Below the pieces are notes generated by a model, which saw only the letters and a list, made by a program, of their open reading frames with translations, made no database searches and was not told the DNA's origin. From Anisus vortex (Eukaryota > Mollusca > Gastropoda > Planorbidae): DNA of 64,000 nucleotides. The position numbers and the translations under genes are program-made. This document shows positions 19,708 through 31,700 of this stretch, in pieces; position 1 is the stretch's first letter, and each line of letters starts with the position of its first letter. Location of the stretch: the NCBI GenBank assembly GCA_949126835.1, contig OX421497.1:3837024-3901023 (forward strand), given 5' to 3'.

Positions 19708-21535
19708 TTCTAATAAGAAAAATATTTGTATAGCGCTGCCAACAAACATAATGCAAGCTCAGAGGGCATTTAACATACAACTAAGAACACGGATATAATC
19801 TCTATGCTAAGAAAAATAAATCTAAATGATGATTTAAAACTTTACAAACATAGGACAAATCAAATAAATGAAGCAATAACCGACCTAACATATAAGAAAG
19901 ACAGTACTGGTGTAAACCATGAGTCGGCAACCTTTTGCTTATAGTGTGCCAGACTAGGATTGCTAAATCACTAAGCGTGCCAACATCGTGAAAGTCAAAC
20001 TGCTCAAGTATATTATTTTGAAAAGAAAATTTATTTAGCGCCGTAGCAAGACCAAGACCAAAAGAAAAGGGGCGATATAGGGCAAATCATTATAGGGTTT
20101 TATATTTAATAACAAATTAACCTTTTTTTATTGTCACCTTTTTTAAAAATCCATATATAGCTAATACACAATTTAATTACTCAACGTACACATTAATGGT
20201 TAATATATCAACATTTATTTTGTTGTCAAGATATGATTCTAGCAATAGTTATGAATTCTGTATATTTTGATATAAGCCTAACTGAGATTTTCGATAATAT
20301 ATTATTTAGTGTCGAAATCCGCATCATCTCCAATGTAGTTAAGAGGAATTGATACGTAGTAATCGTACACACTGGGTAGTTATTGTAATGTTTAGAAATG
20401 TAAATATAACCTTTTTGATCATATAACATTTATATAAATTTCAACAATTCTTTTTAGTTTTATCATTTTAAAGGTATAGGCTAAAGTGTTGGTTATTTTT
20501 TAAAAAGGATACCAAAAAAAAACATTAAAAAATATTAACGCAAAGAAACCGGGATTATTGCCTCCCTTTAATTAAATTATCCAAAAGTGATGCCAAACGT
20601 GTAAATTTTACAAAAATAATATAAGTAGTGTTTTTTATAAATCATTATATCTTTATACAAATTTAAAGTGAAATTATATGTATAAAATTATTTTACGTTG
20701 TAGATAAGCATTTTCTGCGTTAATAAAGTTGATTTAAGTAGTTTGTTATTTTTAAACATTAAAAATGTAAACAATTACATACTATAATGCTAGTAAGCTT
20801 ATAAAAGCCTATTCTATTTATAACAATAATAAAACAAACAAATTTGTTTTTGAATTAATTAAGAGAGATGAGGATAAAAACTATTTTAAATGTAATTAGC
20901 ATGCATCAATTAATGAGCGCATTGTCCTCATGGCCAGCTTCGCTTCAATGTCAGTTATATATTTAGTCATTTCTGAGTGGTCAAGTGTAAGTGACCTCTT
21001 GGTACTAAAAGCTGAAAGTAGAGCAAATGCCTTGCAGTTAATAGCATATGACTTTCCATAGCAGTTTCTTTTAAAATTTTACCGAAAATATTCACATTTC
21101 GATGCCCATTTTTCGGATGCTAAAAATGAAAAAAAAAGCCATTATCCTTCCACTATAAAATGATCCAGATCTAAGTATTTTTAGTAAGTATGGAATGGGA
21201 ACATAAGTCCTTCAATTTGAAAGTCTTGCCTTTGTTTAGGAAACTCCGCGTTGAGTGCTTCAATGTACTTCTGAAAAAGCGCATCTATCTTAATTTGCCT
21301 TAAACAGTCGACTTCCAGTGTGATTCCCATGTAGTTCACTACGGCAGCACCCGTTAATTATGCTGACGTTCTTTGCTCTGACTTGAATAAAAAAATCTAT
21401 TTCTTGGAGATATCTCGCGTGCCACTGAAAATCGTTCTGCGTGCCAAGTTTGGCACGCGTTCCTTAGGTTTCCGATCACTGGTGTAAAGCATATTAATAT
21501 TATTATCTAAGGTAAATTCTATCGGCATACGAACC
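19708..21535 (-). mobile_element. LINE 3' fragment split by a hAT element
   Basis: The 3' UTR typical of the 6815-7330 LINE (TTTGTATAGCGCTGCCAACA, GCATTTAACATACAACTAAG) runs to 19917. It resumes at 21482 (GTGTAAAGCATATTAAT, TCTAAGGTAAAT), collinear with 6990-7060. The gap is the 1564-bp insertion below. Confidence 0.7.
19918..21481 (-). mobile_element. hAT relic (family B), 1564 bp, with transposase remnant
   Basis: The left end CATGAGTCGGCAACCTTTTG and the right end, read in reverse, CAGTGATCGGAAACCTAAGG are imperfect inverted termini of the CAGNGGTCGGCAACC type. GTGTAAAC at 19910-19917 and GTGTAAAG at 21482-21489 form an 8-bp target duplication with one mismatch, inside a LINE. On the minus strand near 21270-21190 a piece reads FQKYIEALNAEFPKQRQDF, which resembles the C-terminal region of ZBED/hAT transposases, but stops surround it. 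It is a dead copy. Short relatives are at 38827, 42838 and 57149. Confidence 0.75.
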
Positions 21536-21614
21536 TATTAATTTGGGGTCTAAAAGTTCATTCGCAGGTGTTGCAGTTCTAACTTGCATAATGTGTTTGT
21601 CTAGGGTAGTTCGT

Positions 21615-21755
21615 TATAATGGTATAAGTATAAGTAAGGGTATAAGTATAAGTATAAGTAAGGGTATAATATAAGGGTATAAGGGTATAAGTAAGGGTAT
21701 AAGTATAAGTAAGGGTATAAGGATATAAGTATAAGTAAGGGTATACGGGTATAAG
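21615..21755. repeat. (TATAAG)n / GTATAAGTAAGG tandem repeat
   Basis: Alternating GGTATAAG, TATAAG and TAAGGG words are repeated about twenty times. Confidence 0.85.
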
Positions 21756-22369
21756 TTCAGTGGAGTTTCTTCACGTCTTTTGTTTGTTTGTTGTCTTAAC
21801 TCTTAGACCTTCTCTCTTTCTTTTCTGCAATGTTTGCACCTGCAGTGATTGCCTTCCGCCAACTTGGAGCGGGCAGGCGACGAGTACTTCTCGGGTTCAA
21901 AGGATAACAGGTGCCATGTGCCAATATCAGGTAGAGCCGTACTAAACGGTTTGCTAAAGAAACAAAATCTACTCTTAAAAGCCTAATTTCACACATTGTT
22001 AATATACCATTGTTTAGTGCTTCAAGAATGTAGTATATAGTGTTAAATATCGGGATCTTCTATCGTCCGCTCACGGTCTATACTTCACTATGAACTAATA
22101 CACTCAAGCCACTCGATGAATGTTTAAAGAAGATGTTATAGATTGAATTTATGTACAGTAATAACATTCATGTCCAAAAGTAGATAATAAGTAGCTTTTA
22201 TAAGCACACGATCTTGTTAAAGACATTTGTTAAATAGGTTATTCAATTTTACATAGAGTCGGGTTCAAATACTCTAACAGAGAAACACATCACAATAGTA
22301 TATTGCAATACTTACACATTTGAAAAAAAAAATGCCGATTTTCATAATACATCAGCAAGAACAAAATGT
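21756..22369. other. no gene seen
   Basis: Short frames at 21760-21996 on both strands have no recognisable content, and the rest is AT-rich. Confidence 0.3.
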
Positions 22370-22545
22370 GTAGTGCGATTCGCTCTTCCAAATGGCATCC
22401 GGGCATGTAATGGGTAGCTCGAACGAACTATGAAAGCCAACTTTATCAAAATGAATACTAGACTTAAACCACCATAACCACTGGACGCAATTATCTTCTT
22501 TATAGAATAAGCATCTGTGACACATACGATAAAATGATGGAGATT
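22370..22545 (+). mobile_element. LINE 3' fragment, diverged
   Basis: CTTCCAAATGGCATCCGGGC, GTAATGGG, TAATACTAGACTTAAACCAC-like and ATTATCTTCTTTATAGAATA correspond in order to the reverse complement of the 3' end of the LINE at 37405. Confidence 0.55.
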
Positions 22546-22694
22546 AGTTTTCGGAATTTGAAATATTGTTCGTTGCAATTAATCCATTCCCACTTTTAAT
22601 AATGAACTGGTTGGCTCCTTATTTTGCTTTTAAATCCTTAGCACAAATGTCATCTTTACAGCAATTTTGAATATAAATGCCATAGTATACTAGC

Positions 22695-22980
22695 AATGTA
22701 TAAATGATATATCCCCATACATGTATCATGACAATGTATAAATGATATATTCCCATACATGAATCATGATAATGTATAAATGATATATCCCCATGCATGT
22801 ATCATGATAATGTATAAATGATATATCCCCATGCATGTATCATGACAATTTATAAATGATATATCCCCATGCATGTATCATGACAATTTATAAATGGTAT
22901 ATCCCCATGCATGTAAAATGACAATGTATAAATGATATATCCCCCTGCATGTATCATGATAATGTACAAACGTCATCTCC
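22695..22980. repeat. 38-bp minisatellite, about 7.5 copies
   Basis: The unit AATGTATAAATGATATATCC + CCATGCATGTATCATGAC repeats with a 38-bp step (22695, 22733, ...). Confidence 0.9.
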
Positions 22981-23264
22981 CTATGCATATATACTGGTAA
23001 TGATCCCAAGTTCAAATTTAATTAAGAAAAGAGAAAAAAATCGGTAACGGTGCACGTGCTCCCATTGCACTCCGCCATTAGCGCGTGCGTCCTCCAGGTC
23101 CAAGAAAAGCAAAAGTAAAGCGTCACTTCCGCAGGTGGAAAGCATTTAGTCAAAGGGGATGTTACTCACTTCCTGTGTGATTTCTAGCATCTCCTGTGGT
23201 AATTGCCCTTACCAACTCTTTTTTTAACCTCTGATGCATAGGACAAAAAACGCTTTCCTTACCA

Positions 23265-23460
23265 CTTATGCGAGAAACAAATGCATATAAGTACTCTTTC
23301 TTCCAGTCTGGCATCCGGACATGGAATGGGCTGCCTGAACAAACAAGGAAAACCAGTAACATCATTTAAAACACTAATAAAATGCAAGACAACATTGTGA
23401 GCGTTGGGTGCAATAACCATCGTTATAGAAGGAGCGTCTATAATAAATAAGATAGAATAC
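23265..23460 (+). mobile_element. LINE 3' fragment with ATAAG-like tail
   Basis: The plus strand encodes sequence like SYFLPVWHPDMEWAA and TRKTSNII, a decayed form of the same C-terminal block as at 37560. It then carries GAGCGTCTATAATAAATAAG at the 3' end (about 23430-23455). Confidence 0.65.
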
Positions 23461-23498
23461 ATTTAATCCGCATTCCCGTCCGCCTTTCTACTGTTTTA

Positions 23499-23556
23499 TA
23501 GCGCGTTCGGCTGGCATACCGAAGTTCCTGGGTTCGAATCCTGGTGCAGGCTACTA
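23499..23556 (+). mobile_element. SINE-A head fragment
   Basis: GCGCGTTCGGCTGGCATACC, then a perfect B box GGGTTCGAATCCTGGTGCAGG. The A box start and the SINE body are missing. Confidence 0.65.
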
Positions 23557-24145
23557 GTATTCCTTTCAACATTGCAAGAATGTTTTGTATATAGTATTTC
23601 ATTTATCCTTGCAAGCAAATCTTGTATATAGTATTTTGTGTTTTGTTTTGATAACGAAGACAAAGGGTAAATGCTCTCGACCTGACAATAAAGATTGTCA
23701 TTAATGATGTAATGACAATGGATGCCAAGCCGTCCATCTTTTTCAACCGTTGAGACAAAATTTACATGCCACTTATCTTCTGGCAAGAAACTACTAGGTA
23801 GATCGCTCAGCAAGATAGACTGAGTGTAGAAATAATAGATAGACTGGATGTAGAAATGATAGATAGATTTAGCGTAGAAATGATAGATAGACTGAGAAAC
23901 GATGTGAAGAACGTTAGGTCTCAGATTGACATGAAGTGGAATTTGTAATGCTAATGTCTTTATTATTATTATTGCATTATCCCCCTGAGAAAATACGAAT
24001 GATTTACTAATCCAAGATGACATAAATTATTTTAAAATGGATTTTATTGTGCGTTTTGTTGGCTCACTTGCGCTACATAAATCTGTCAGCAGATTTTGAT
24101 ATTGTGCTCTTTGCCATCTCCCATGATGAGAAAACATATTATAAC
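23557..24145. other. no gene; small 28-bp-like repeats at 23815-23895
   Basis: Four imperfect copies of TAGACTGAGTGTAGAAATGATAGA-like words occur. The minus frame 23496-24023 is open but has repetitive Ile/Tyr/His content and no recognised domain. Confidence 0.4.
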
Positions 24146-24226
24146 TTAACCCTTACAGTATCGGGCGCGTATATAGCGGAACTGAAGGCAGCATAGATAG
24201 AAGTAGGTCGGTATGGGAAGAGTTAA
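24146..24226 (+). mobile_element. miniature piggyBac-like element (mini-pB), 81 bp including TTAA ends
   Basis: The element is bounded by TTAA on both sides. Inside it starts CCCTTACAGTATCGGGCGCG and ends GGTCGGTATGGGAAGAG before the right TTAA. Two other copies of exactly the same length are at 55442-55522 and 61238-61318 (the latter inverted), and a left part is at 53233. TTAA flanks with CCCT...AGGG ends are typical of piggyBac-class elements. It is far too short to encode anything. Confidence 0.7.
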
Positions 24227-25004
24227 AGAGGAAACTGGCTGATAGCTGGATCTTTTTTTTTCCTTCAGCAAAACAGTTCAACCAATGTGACAAAAATATT
24301 TCGTTTGGTCTACCAGGCTTAAAGCCTAGGATTAAGAAAATATCTTGTGACCCATCCCATAGTATATTTTAGGCACCTTTGTTCAAAATAGTTTATGTGA
24401 AGAAAAATTAGTACACAAAAACAACAATACGTTTGATTAGGTGCGCTGGAAATAATTTTGAGTTTTCCACATCATCAAGGCAAGAGAGAGATTTTAAAAA
24501 AAAAAAAAATTGTTTTAATGCAATACTAAAATTCAAGAGTTTAGTAGCTTTTTCAAAAGGAGTTTTTTTTTTTTTTACTGGAGTAAAGTTGGCAGATTAG
24601 TGAAGGACAAAATGTGTTTTAGTTATTTTAGTTGAATATATGTTTCTCAAATTGTAGCAAATTGTTCCACTTGAAGTAAAGTGATACTGTTAAACATTGC
24701 TTTGGAAATGGCATTAACTTTAAGTGTGATTTTATTGCTAACTAACAACCACCTTATGGCAAGCCCGAATAAACTTTACTGAGTATCGAACATACAAAAT
24801 ACGCATAGGGCATATAGAATTTGTAACATACAGACTACACAGGAAAAATATAAAAAACATACAACTTTTAAGCTCCTATACAACATGGTATGTTTTATAA
24901 TACACGGTATGTATAGACGATCACTATGTGATAGGAATCGATACCAACTCGTTTTTATACTAAATACGATATTTCAATTCTATGTGCTATGTTCTATCAT
25001 AATC
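24227..25004. other. AT-rich spacer, nothing recognised
   Basis: No coding frame or element end was seen. Confidence 0.35.
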
Positions 25005-25408
25005 ATCATTGGCTCCATAGTCTCGGGAGACGATTAGATTTGCGCTCTTGTGATTTCGCCAGCCTTGTAGCATTGGTTGTGTCTGTGGAGACCTATTCCT
25101 TGAGAAACAGGCTCTGTCGCATCTCTGGCACGTGAAAGCTGGGCCGTTAGTTGGTCAGGGGCGGCCTGTATTTTTTACTTTTCTTCGCTGTTCTTTTAGC
25201 CTCCACGATAAGGCGGTGTGTAGGGTACTTCTCCAACTATTTCTGTTCTTAGCCAGGTTCTCCCAGTTTCCGAACTCTACATCTATAGCCTTTAGGTCGC
25301 GCTTGCAGACGTCATTGAACCTAAGTTGGGGGCAGCCAGTAGCTCTCTTGCCTTCAGCGAGCTCAGCATATAGCTGGTATTGTGCGATTCTGTGTTCCAC
25401 ATCTCCGA
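25005..25408 (-). pseudogene. LINE C-terminal region with zinc-finger-like tail
   Basis: The minus frame reads QYQLYAELAEGKRATGCPQL, RFNDVCKRDLKAI, NWENLAKNRNSWRSTL. This is the conserved post-reverse-transcriptase tail of a class of invertebrate LINEs in which a C2H2-like finger (FTCQRCDRAC..., His) precedes the end. The 3' terminus near 25005 has ATGATTATGAT-like units. The 5' side is cut at the hAT MITE (25417). It is dead and 5'-truncated. Confidence 0.8.
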
Positions 25409-25416
25409 ATCTATAC

Positions 25417-25755
25417 CAGTGGTCTCAAACACGCGGCCCACCAAGTAAATTTTTGTGGCCGGCAGTAAGCTTACAATAAGTTTACTATTCGTGAAATTCA
25501 GACGGCTAGTACTGATACACATGAAATTGTATTATTAATTTTACACACGCAACATACTTATAAAAAAAAATCTGATTTAAGCAAGTAAATACAGCATATT
25601 ATTAGTGATAAGTTGTAAAATGAGTTAGGATGTGTGAAAAGTTTTTTGTTTACTAGGGTCGGGTTGTTGGTGGGGGCAAGGGGGGGGGTGCAGCCCCTGG
25701 CACATCTCTTAAGAGCTAAAATGGCACATGCCTTTATCCGAGTTTTAGACTCCTG
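25417..25755 (+). mobile_element. hAT-type MITE (family C), 339 bp
   Basis: The left end CAGTGGTCTCAAACACGCGG and the right end CGAGTTTTAGACTCCTG (reverse complement CAGGAGTCTAAAACTCG) are imperfect inverted termini of hAT type. The flanks are ATCTATAC (25409-25416) and TTCTATAC (25756-25763), an 8-bp duplication with one mismatch. The right duplication copy is also the first word of the 57-bp array. Confidence 0.7.
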
Positions 25756-28700
25756 TTCTATACTGTGTTGCAAATTGTATACACTGAAATAAGTTCTACA
25801 CTCTGAGATATGTTCTATAATGTGTTGCAAATTGTATACACTGAAATAAGTTCTACACTCTGTGATATGTTCTATACTGTGTTGCAAATTGTATACACTG
25901 AAATAAGTTATACACTCTGTGATATGTTCTATACTGTGTTGCAAATCGCATACACTGAAATAAGTTCTACACTCTGTGATATGTTCTATACTGTGTTGCA
26001 AATTGTATACACTGAAATAAGTTATACACTCTGTGATATGTTCTATACTGTGTTGCAAATCGCATACACTGAAATAAGTTCTACACTCTGTGATATGTTC
26101 TATACTGTGTTGCAAATTGTATATGCTGAAATAAGTTCTACACTCTGTGATATGTTCTATACTGTGTTGCAAATTGTATACGCTGAAATAAGTTCTACAC
26201 TCTTTGATAAGTTCTATACTGTTTTGCAATTTCTATACACTGAAATAAGTTCTACACTCTGTGATATGTTCTATACTGTGTTGCAAATTGTATACGCTGA
26301 AATAAGTTCTACACTCTTTGATAAGTTCTATACTGTGTTGCAATTTCTATACACTGAAATAAGTTCTACACTCTGTGATATGTTCTATACTGTGTTGCAA
26401 ATTGTATACGCTGAAATAAGTTCTACACTCTTTGATAAGTTCTATACTGTGTTGCAATTTCTATACACTGAAATAAGTTCTACACTCTGTGATATGTTCT
26501 ATACTGTGTTGCAAATTGTATACGCTGAAATAAGTTCTACACTCTTTGATAAGTTCTATACTGTGTTGCAATTTCTATACACTGAAATAAGTTCTACACT
26601 CTTTGATAAGTTCTATACTGTGTTGCAATTTCTATACACTGAAATAAGTTCTACACTCTGTGATATGTTCTATACTGTGTTGCAAATTGTATACGCTGAA
26701 ATAAGTTCTACACTCTTTGATAAGTTCTATACTGTGTTGCAATTTCTATACACTGAAATAAGTTCTACACTCTGTGATATGTTCTATACTGTGTTGCAAT
26801 TTCTATACACTGAAATAAGTTCTACACTCTTTGATAAGTTCTATACTGTGTTGCAATTTCTATACACTGAAATAAGTTCTACACTCTGTGATATGTTCTA
26901 TACTGTGTTGCAATTTCTATACACTGAAATAAGTTCTACACTCTTTGATAAGTTCTATACTGTGTTGCAATTTCTATACACTGAAATAAGTTCTACACTC
27001 TGTGATATGTTCTATACTGTGTTGCAATTTCTATACACTGAAATAAGTTCTACACTCTGTGATATGTTCTATACTGTGTTGCAATTTCTATACACTGAAA
27101 TAAGTTCTACACTCTGTGATATGTTCTATACTGTGTTGCAATTTCTATACACTGAAATAAGTTCTACACTTTGTGATATGTTCTATACTGTGTTGCAATT
27201 TCTATACACTGAAATAAGTTCTACACTCTGTGATATGTTCTATACTGTGTTGCAATTTCTATACACTGAAATAAGTTCTACACTCTGTGATATGTTCTAT
27301 ACTGTGTTGCAATTTCTATACACTGAAATAAGTTCTACACTCTTTGATAAGTTCTATACTGTGTTGCAATTTCTATACACTGAAATAAGTTCTACACTCT
27401 GTGATATGTTCTATACTGTGTTGCAATTTCTATACACTGAAATAAGTTCTACACTCTTTGATAAGTTCTATACTGTGTTGCAATTTCTATACACTGAAAT
27501 AAGTTCTACACTCTGTGATATGTTCTATACTGTGTTGCAATTTCTATACACTGAAATAAGTTCTACACTCTGTGATATGTTCTATACTGTGTTGCAATTT
27601 CTATACACTGAAATAAGTTCTACACTCTGTGATATGTTCTATACTGTGTTGCAATTTCTATACACTGAAATAAGTTCTACACTCTGTGATATGTTCTATA
27701 CTGTGTTGCAATTTCTATACACTGAAATAAGTTCTACACTCTGTGATATGTTCTATACTGTGTTGCAATTTCTATACACTGAAATAAGTTCTACACTCTG
27801 TGATATGTTCTATACTGTGTTGCAATTTCTATACACTGAAATAAGTTCTACACTCTGTGATATGTTCTATACTGTGTTGCACATTGTATACGCTGAAATA
27901 AGTTCTACACTCTTTGATAAGTTCTATACTGTGTTGCAATTTCTATACACTGAAATAAGTTCTACACTCTGTGATATGTTCTATACTGTGTTGCAATTTC
28001 TATACACTGAAATAAGTTCTACACTCTGTGATATGTTCTATACTGTGTTGCAATTTCTATACACTGAAATAAGTTCTACACTCTGTGATATGTTCTATAC
28101 TGTGTTGCAATTTCTATACACTGAAATAAGTTCTACACTCTGTGATATGTTCTATACTGTGTTGCAATTTCTATACACTGAAATAAGTTCTACACTCTGT
28201 GATATGTTCTATACTGTGTTGCAATTTCTATACACTGAAATAAGTTCTACACTCTGTGATATGTTCTATACTGTGTTGCAATTTCTATACACTGAAATAA
28301 GTTCTACACTCTGTGATATGTTCTATACTGTGTTGCAATTTCTATACACTGAAATAAGTTCTACACTCTTTGATAAGTTCTATACTGTGTTGCAATTTCT
28401 ATACACTGAAATAAGTTCTACACTCTGTGATATGTTCTATACTGTGTTGCAAATTGTATACGCTGAAATAAGTTCTACACTCTTTGATAAGTTCTATACT
28501 GTGTTGCAATTTCTATACACTGAAATAAGTTCTACACTCTGTGATATGTTCTATACTGTGTTGCAATTTCTATACACTGAAATAAGTTCTACACTCTGTG
28601 ATATGTTCTATACTGTGTTGCAATTTCTATACACTGAAATAAGTTCTACACTCTGTGATATGTTCTATACTGTGTTGCAATTTCTATACACTGAAATAAG

Positions 28701-31700
28701 TTCTACACTCTGTGATATGTTCTATACTGTGTTGCAATTTCTATACACTGAAATAAGTTCTACACTCTGTGATATGTTCTATACTGTGTTGCAATTTCTA
28801 TACACTGAAATAAGTTCTACACTCTGTGATATGTTCTATACTGTGTTGCAATTTCTATACACTGAAATAAGTTCTACACTCTGTGATATGTTCTATACTG
28901 TGTTGCAATTTCTATACACTGAAATAAGTTCTACACTCTGTGATATGTTCTATACTGTGTTGCAATTTCTATACACTGAAATAAGTTCTACACTCTGTGA
29001 TATGTTCTATACTGTGTTGCAATTTCTATACACTGAAATAAGTTCTACACTCTGTGATATGTTCTATACTGTGTTGCAATTTCTATACACTGAAATAAGT
29101 TCTACACTCTGTGATATGTTCTATACTGTGTTGCAATTTCTATACACTGAAATAAGTTCTACACTCTGTGATATGTTCTATACTGTGTTGCAATTTCTAT
29201 ACACTGAAATAAGTTCTACACTCTGTGATATGTTCTATACTGTGTTGCAATTTCTATACACTGAAATAAGTTCTACACTCTGTGATATGTTCTATACTGT
29301 GTTGCAATTTCTATACACTGAAATAAGTTCTACACTCTGTGATATGTTCTATACTGTGTTGCAATTTCTATACACTGAAATAAGTTCTACACTCTGTGAT
29401 ATGTTCTATACTGTGTTGCAATTTCTATACACTGAAATAAGTTCTACACTCTGTGATATGTTCTATACTGTGTTGCAATTTCTATACACTGAAATAAGTT
29501 CTACACTCTGTGATATGTTCTATACTGTGTTGCAATTTCTATACACTGAAATAAGTTCTACACTCTGTGATATGTTCTATACTGTGTTGCAATTTCTATA
29601 CACTGAAATAAGTTCTACACTCTGTGATATGTTCTATACTGTGTTGCAATTTCTATACACTGAAATAAGTTCTACACTCTGTGATATGTTCTATACTGTG
29701 TTGCAATTTCTATACACTGAAATAAGTTCTACACTCTGTGATATGTTCTATACTGTGTTGCAATTTCTATAGACTGAAATAAGTTCTACACTCTGTGATA
29801 TGTTCTATACTGTGTTGCAATTTCTATACACTGAAATAAGTTCTACACTCTGTGATATGTTCTATACTGTGTTGCAATTTCTATACACTGAAATAAGTTC
29901 TACACTCTGTGATATGTTCTATACTGTGTTGCAATTTCTATACACTGAAATAAGTTCTACACTCTGTGATATGTTCTATACTGTGTTGCAATTTCTATAC
30001 ACTGAAATAAGTTCTACACTCTGTGATATGTTCTATACTGTGTTGCAATTTCTATACACTGAAATAAGTTCTACACTCTGTGATATGTTCTATACTGTGT
30101 TGCAATTTCTATACACTGAAATAAGTTCTACACTCTGTGATAAGTTCTATACTGTGTTGCAATTTCTATACGCTGAAAAAAGTTCTACACTCTGTGATAA
30201 GTTCTATACTGTGTTGCAATTTCTATACACTGAAATAAGTTCTACACTCTGTGATATGTTCTATACTGTGTTGCAATTTCTATACGCTGAAATAAGTTCT
30301 ACACTCTGTGATAAGTTCTATACTGTGTTGCAATTTCTATACGCTGAAATAAGTTCTACACTCTGTGATAAGTTCTATACTGTGTTGCAATTTCTATACA
30401 CTGAAATAAGTTCTACACTCTGTGATATGTTCTATACTGTGTTGCAATTTGTATACACTGAAATAAGTTCTACACTCTGTGATATGTTCTATACTGTGTT
30501 GCAATTTCTATACACTGAAATAAGTTCTACACTCTGTGATATGTTCTATACTGTGTTGCAATTTCTATACACTGAAATAAGTTCTACACTCTGTGATATG
30601 TTCTATACTGTGTTGCAATTTCTATACACTGAAATAAGTTCTACACTCTGTGATATGTTCTATACTGTGTTGCAATTTCTATACACTGAAATAAGTTCTA
30701 CACTCTGTGATATGTTCTATACTGTGTTGCAATTTCTATACACTGAAATAAGTTCTACACTCTGTGATATGTTCTATACTGTGTTGCAATTTCTATACAC
30801 TGAAATAAGTTCTACACTCTGTGATATGTTCTATACTGTGTTGCAATTTCTATACACTGAAATAAGTTCTACACTCTGTGATATGTTCTATACTGTGTTG
30901 CAATTTCTATACACTGAAATAAGTTCTACACTCTGTGATATGTTGTATACTGTGTTGCAATTTCTATACACTGAAATAAGTTCTACACTCTGTGATATGT
31001 TCTATACTGTGTTGCAATTTCTATACACTGAAATAAGTTCTACACTCTGTGATATGTTCTATACTGTGTTGCAATTTCTATACACTGAAATAAGTTCTAC
31101 ACTCTGTGATATGTTCTATACTGTGTTGCAATTTCTATACACTGAAATAAGTTCTACACTCTGTGATATGTTCTATACTGTGTTGCAATTTCTATACACT
31201 GAAATAAGTTCTACACTCTGTGATATGTTCTATACTGTGTTGCAATTTCTATACACTGAAATAAGTTCTACACTCTGTGATATGTTCTATACTGTGTTGC
31301 AATTTCTATACACTGAAATAAGTTCTACACTCTGTGATATGTTCTATACTGTGTTGCAATTTCTATACACTGAAATAAGTTCTACACTCTGTGATAAGTT
31401 CTATACTGTGTTGCAATTTCTATACACTGAAATAAGTTCTACACTCTGTGATATGTTCTATACTGTGTTGCAAATTGTATACACTGAAATAAGTTCTACA
31501 CTCTGTGATATGTTCTATACTGTGTTGCAATTTCTATACACTGAAATAAGTTCTACACTCTGTGATATGTTCTATACTGTGTTGCAATTTCTATACACTG
31601 AAATAAGCTCTACACTCTGTGATATGTTCTATACTGTGTTGCAATTTCTATACGCTGAAATAAGTTCTACACTCTGTGATATGTTCTATACTGTGTTGCA

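Noticed and set aside
23496..24023. 175-residue minus-strand gene
   Set aside because: It includes a SINE head at one end and a short tandem repeat in the middle, with no recognisable domain.
25810..29772. 1320-codon and following 1813-codon open frames as a giant repeat protein gene
   Set aside because: The frame is open because the 57-bp unit has no stop in that phase and is divisible by three. Variants are not biased to silent sites, and there is no start or splice context.
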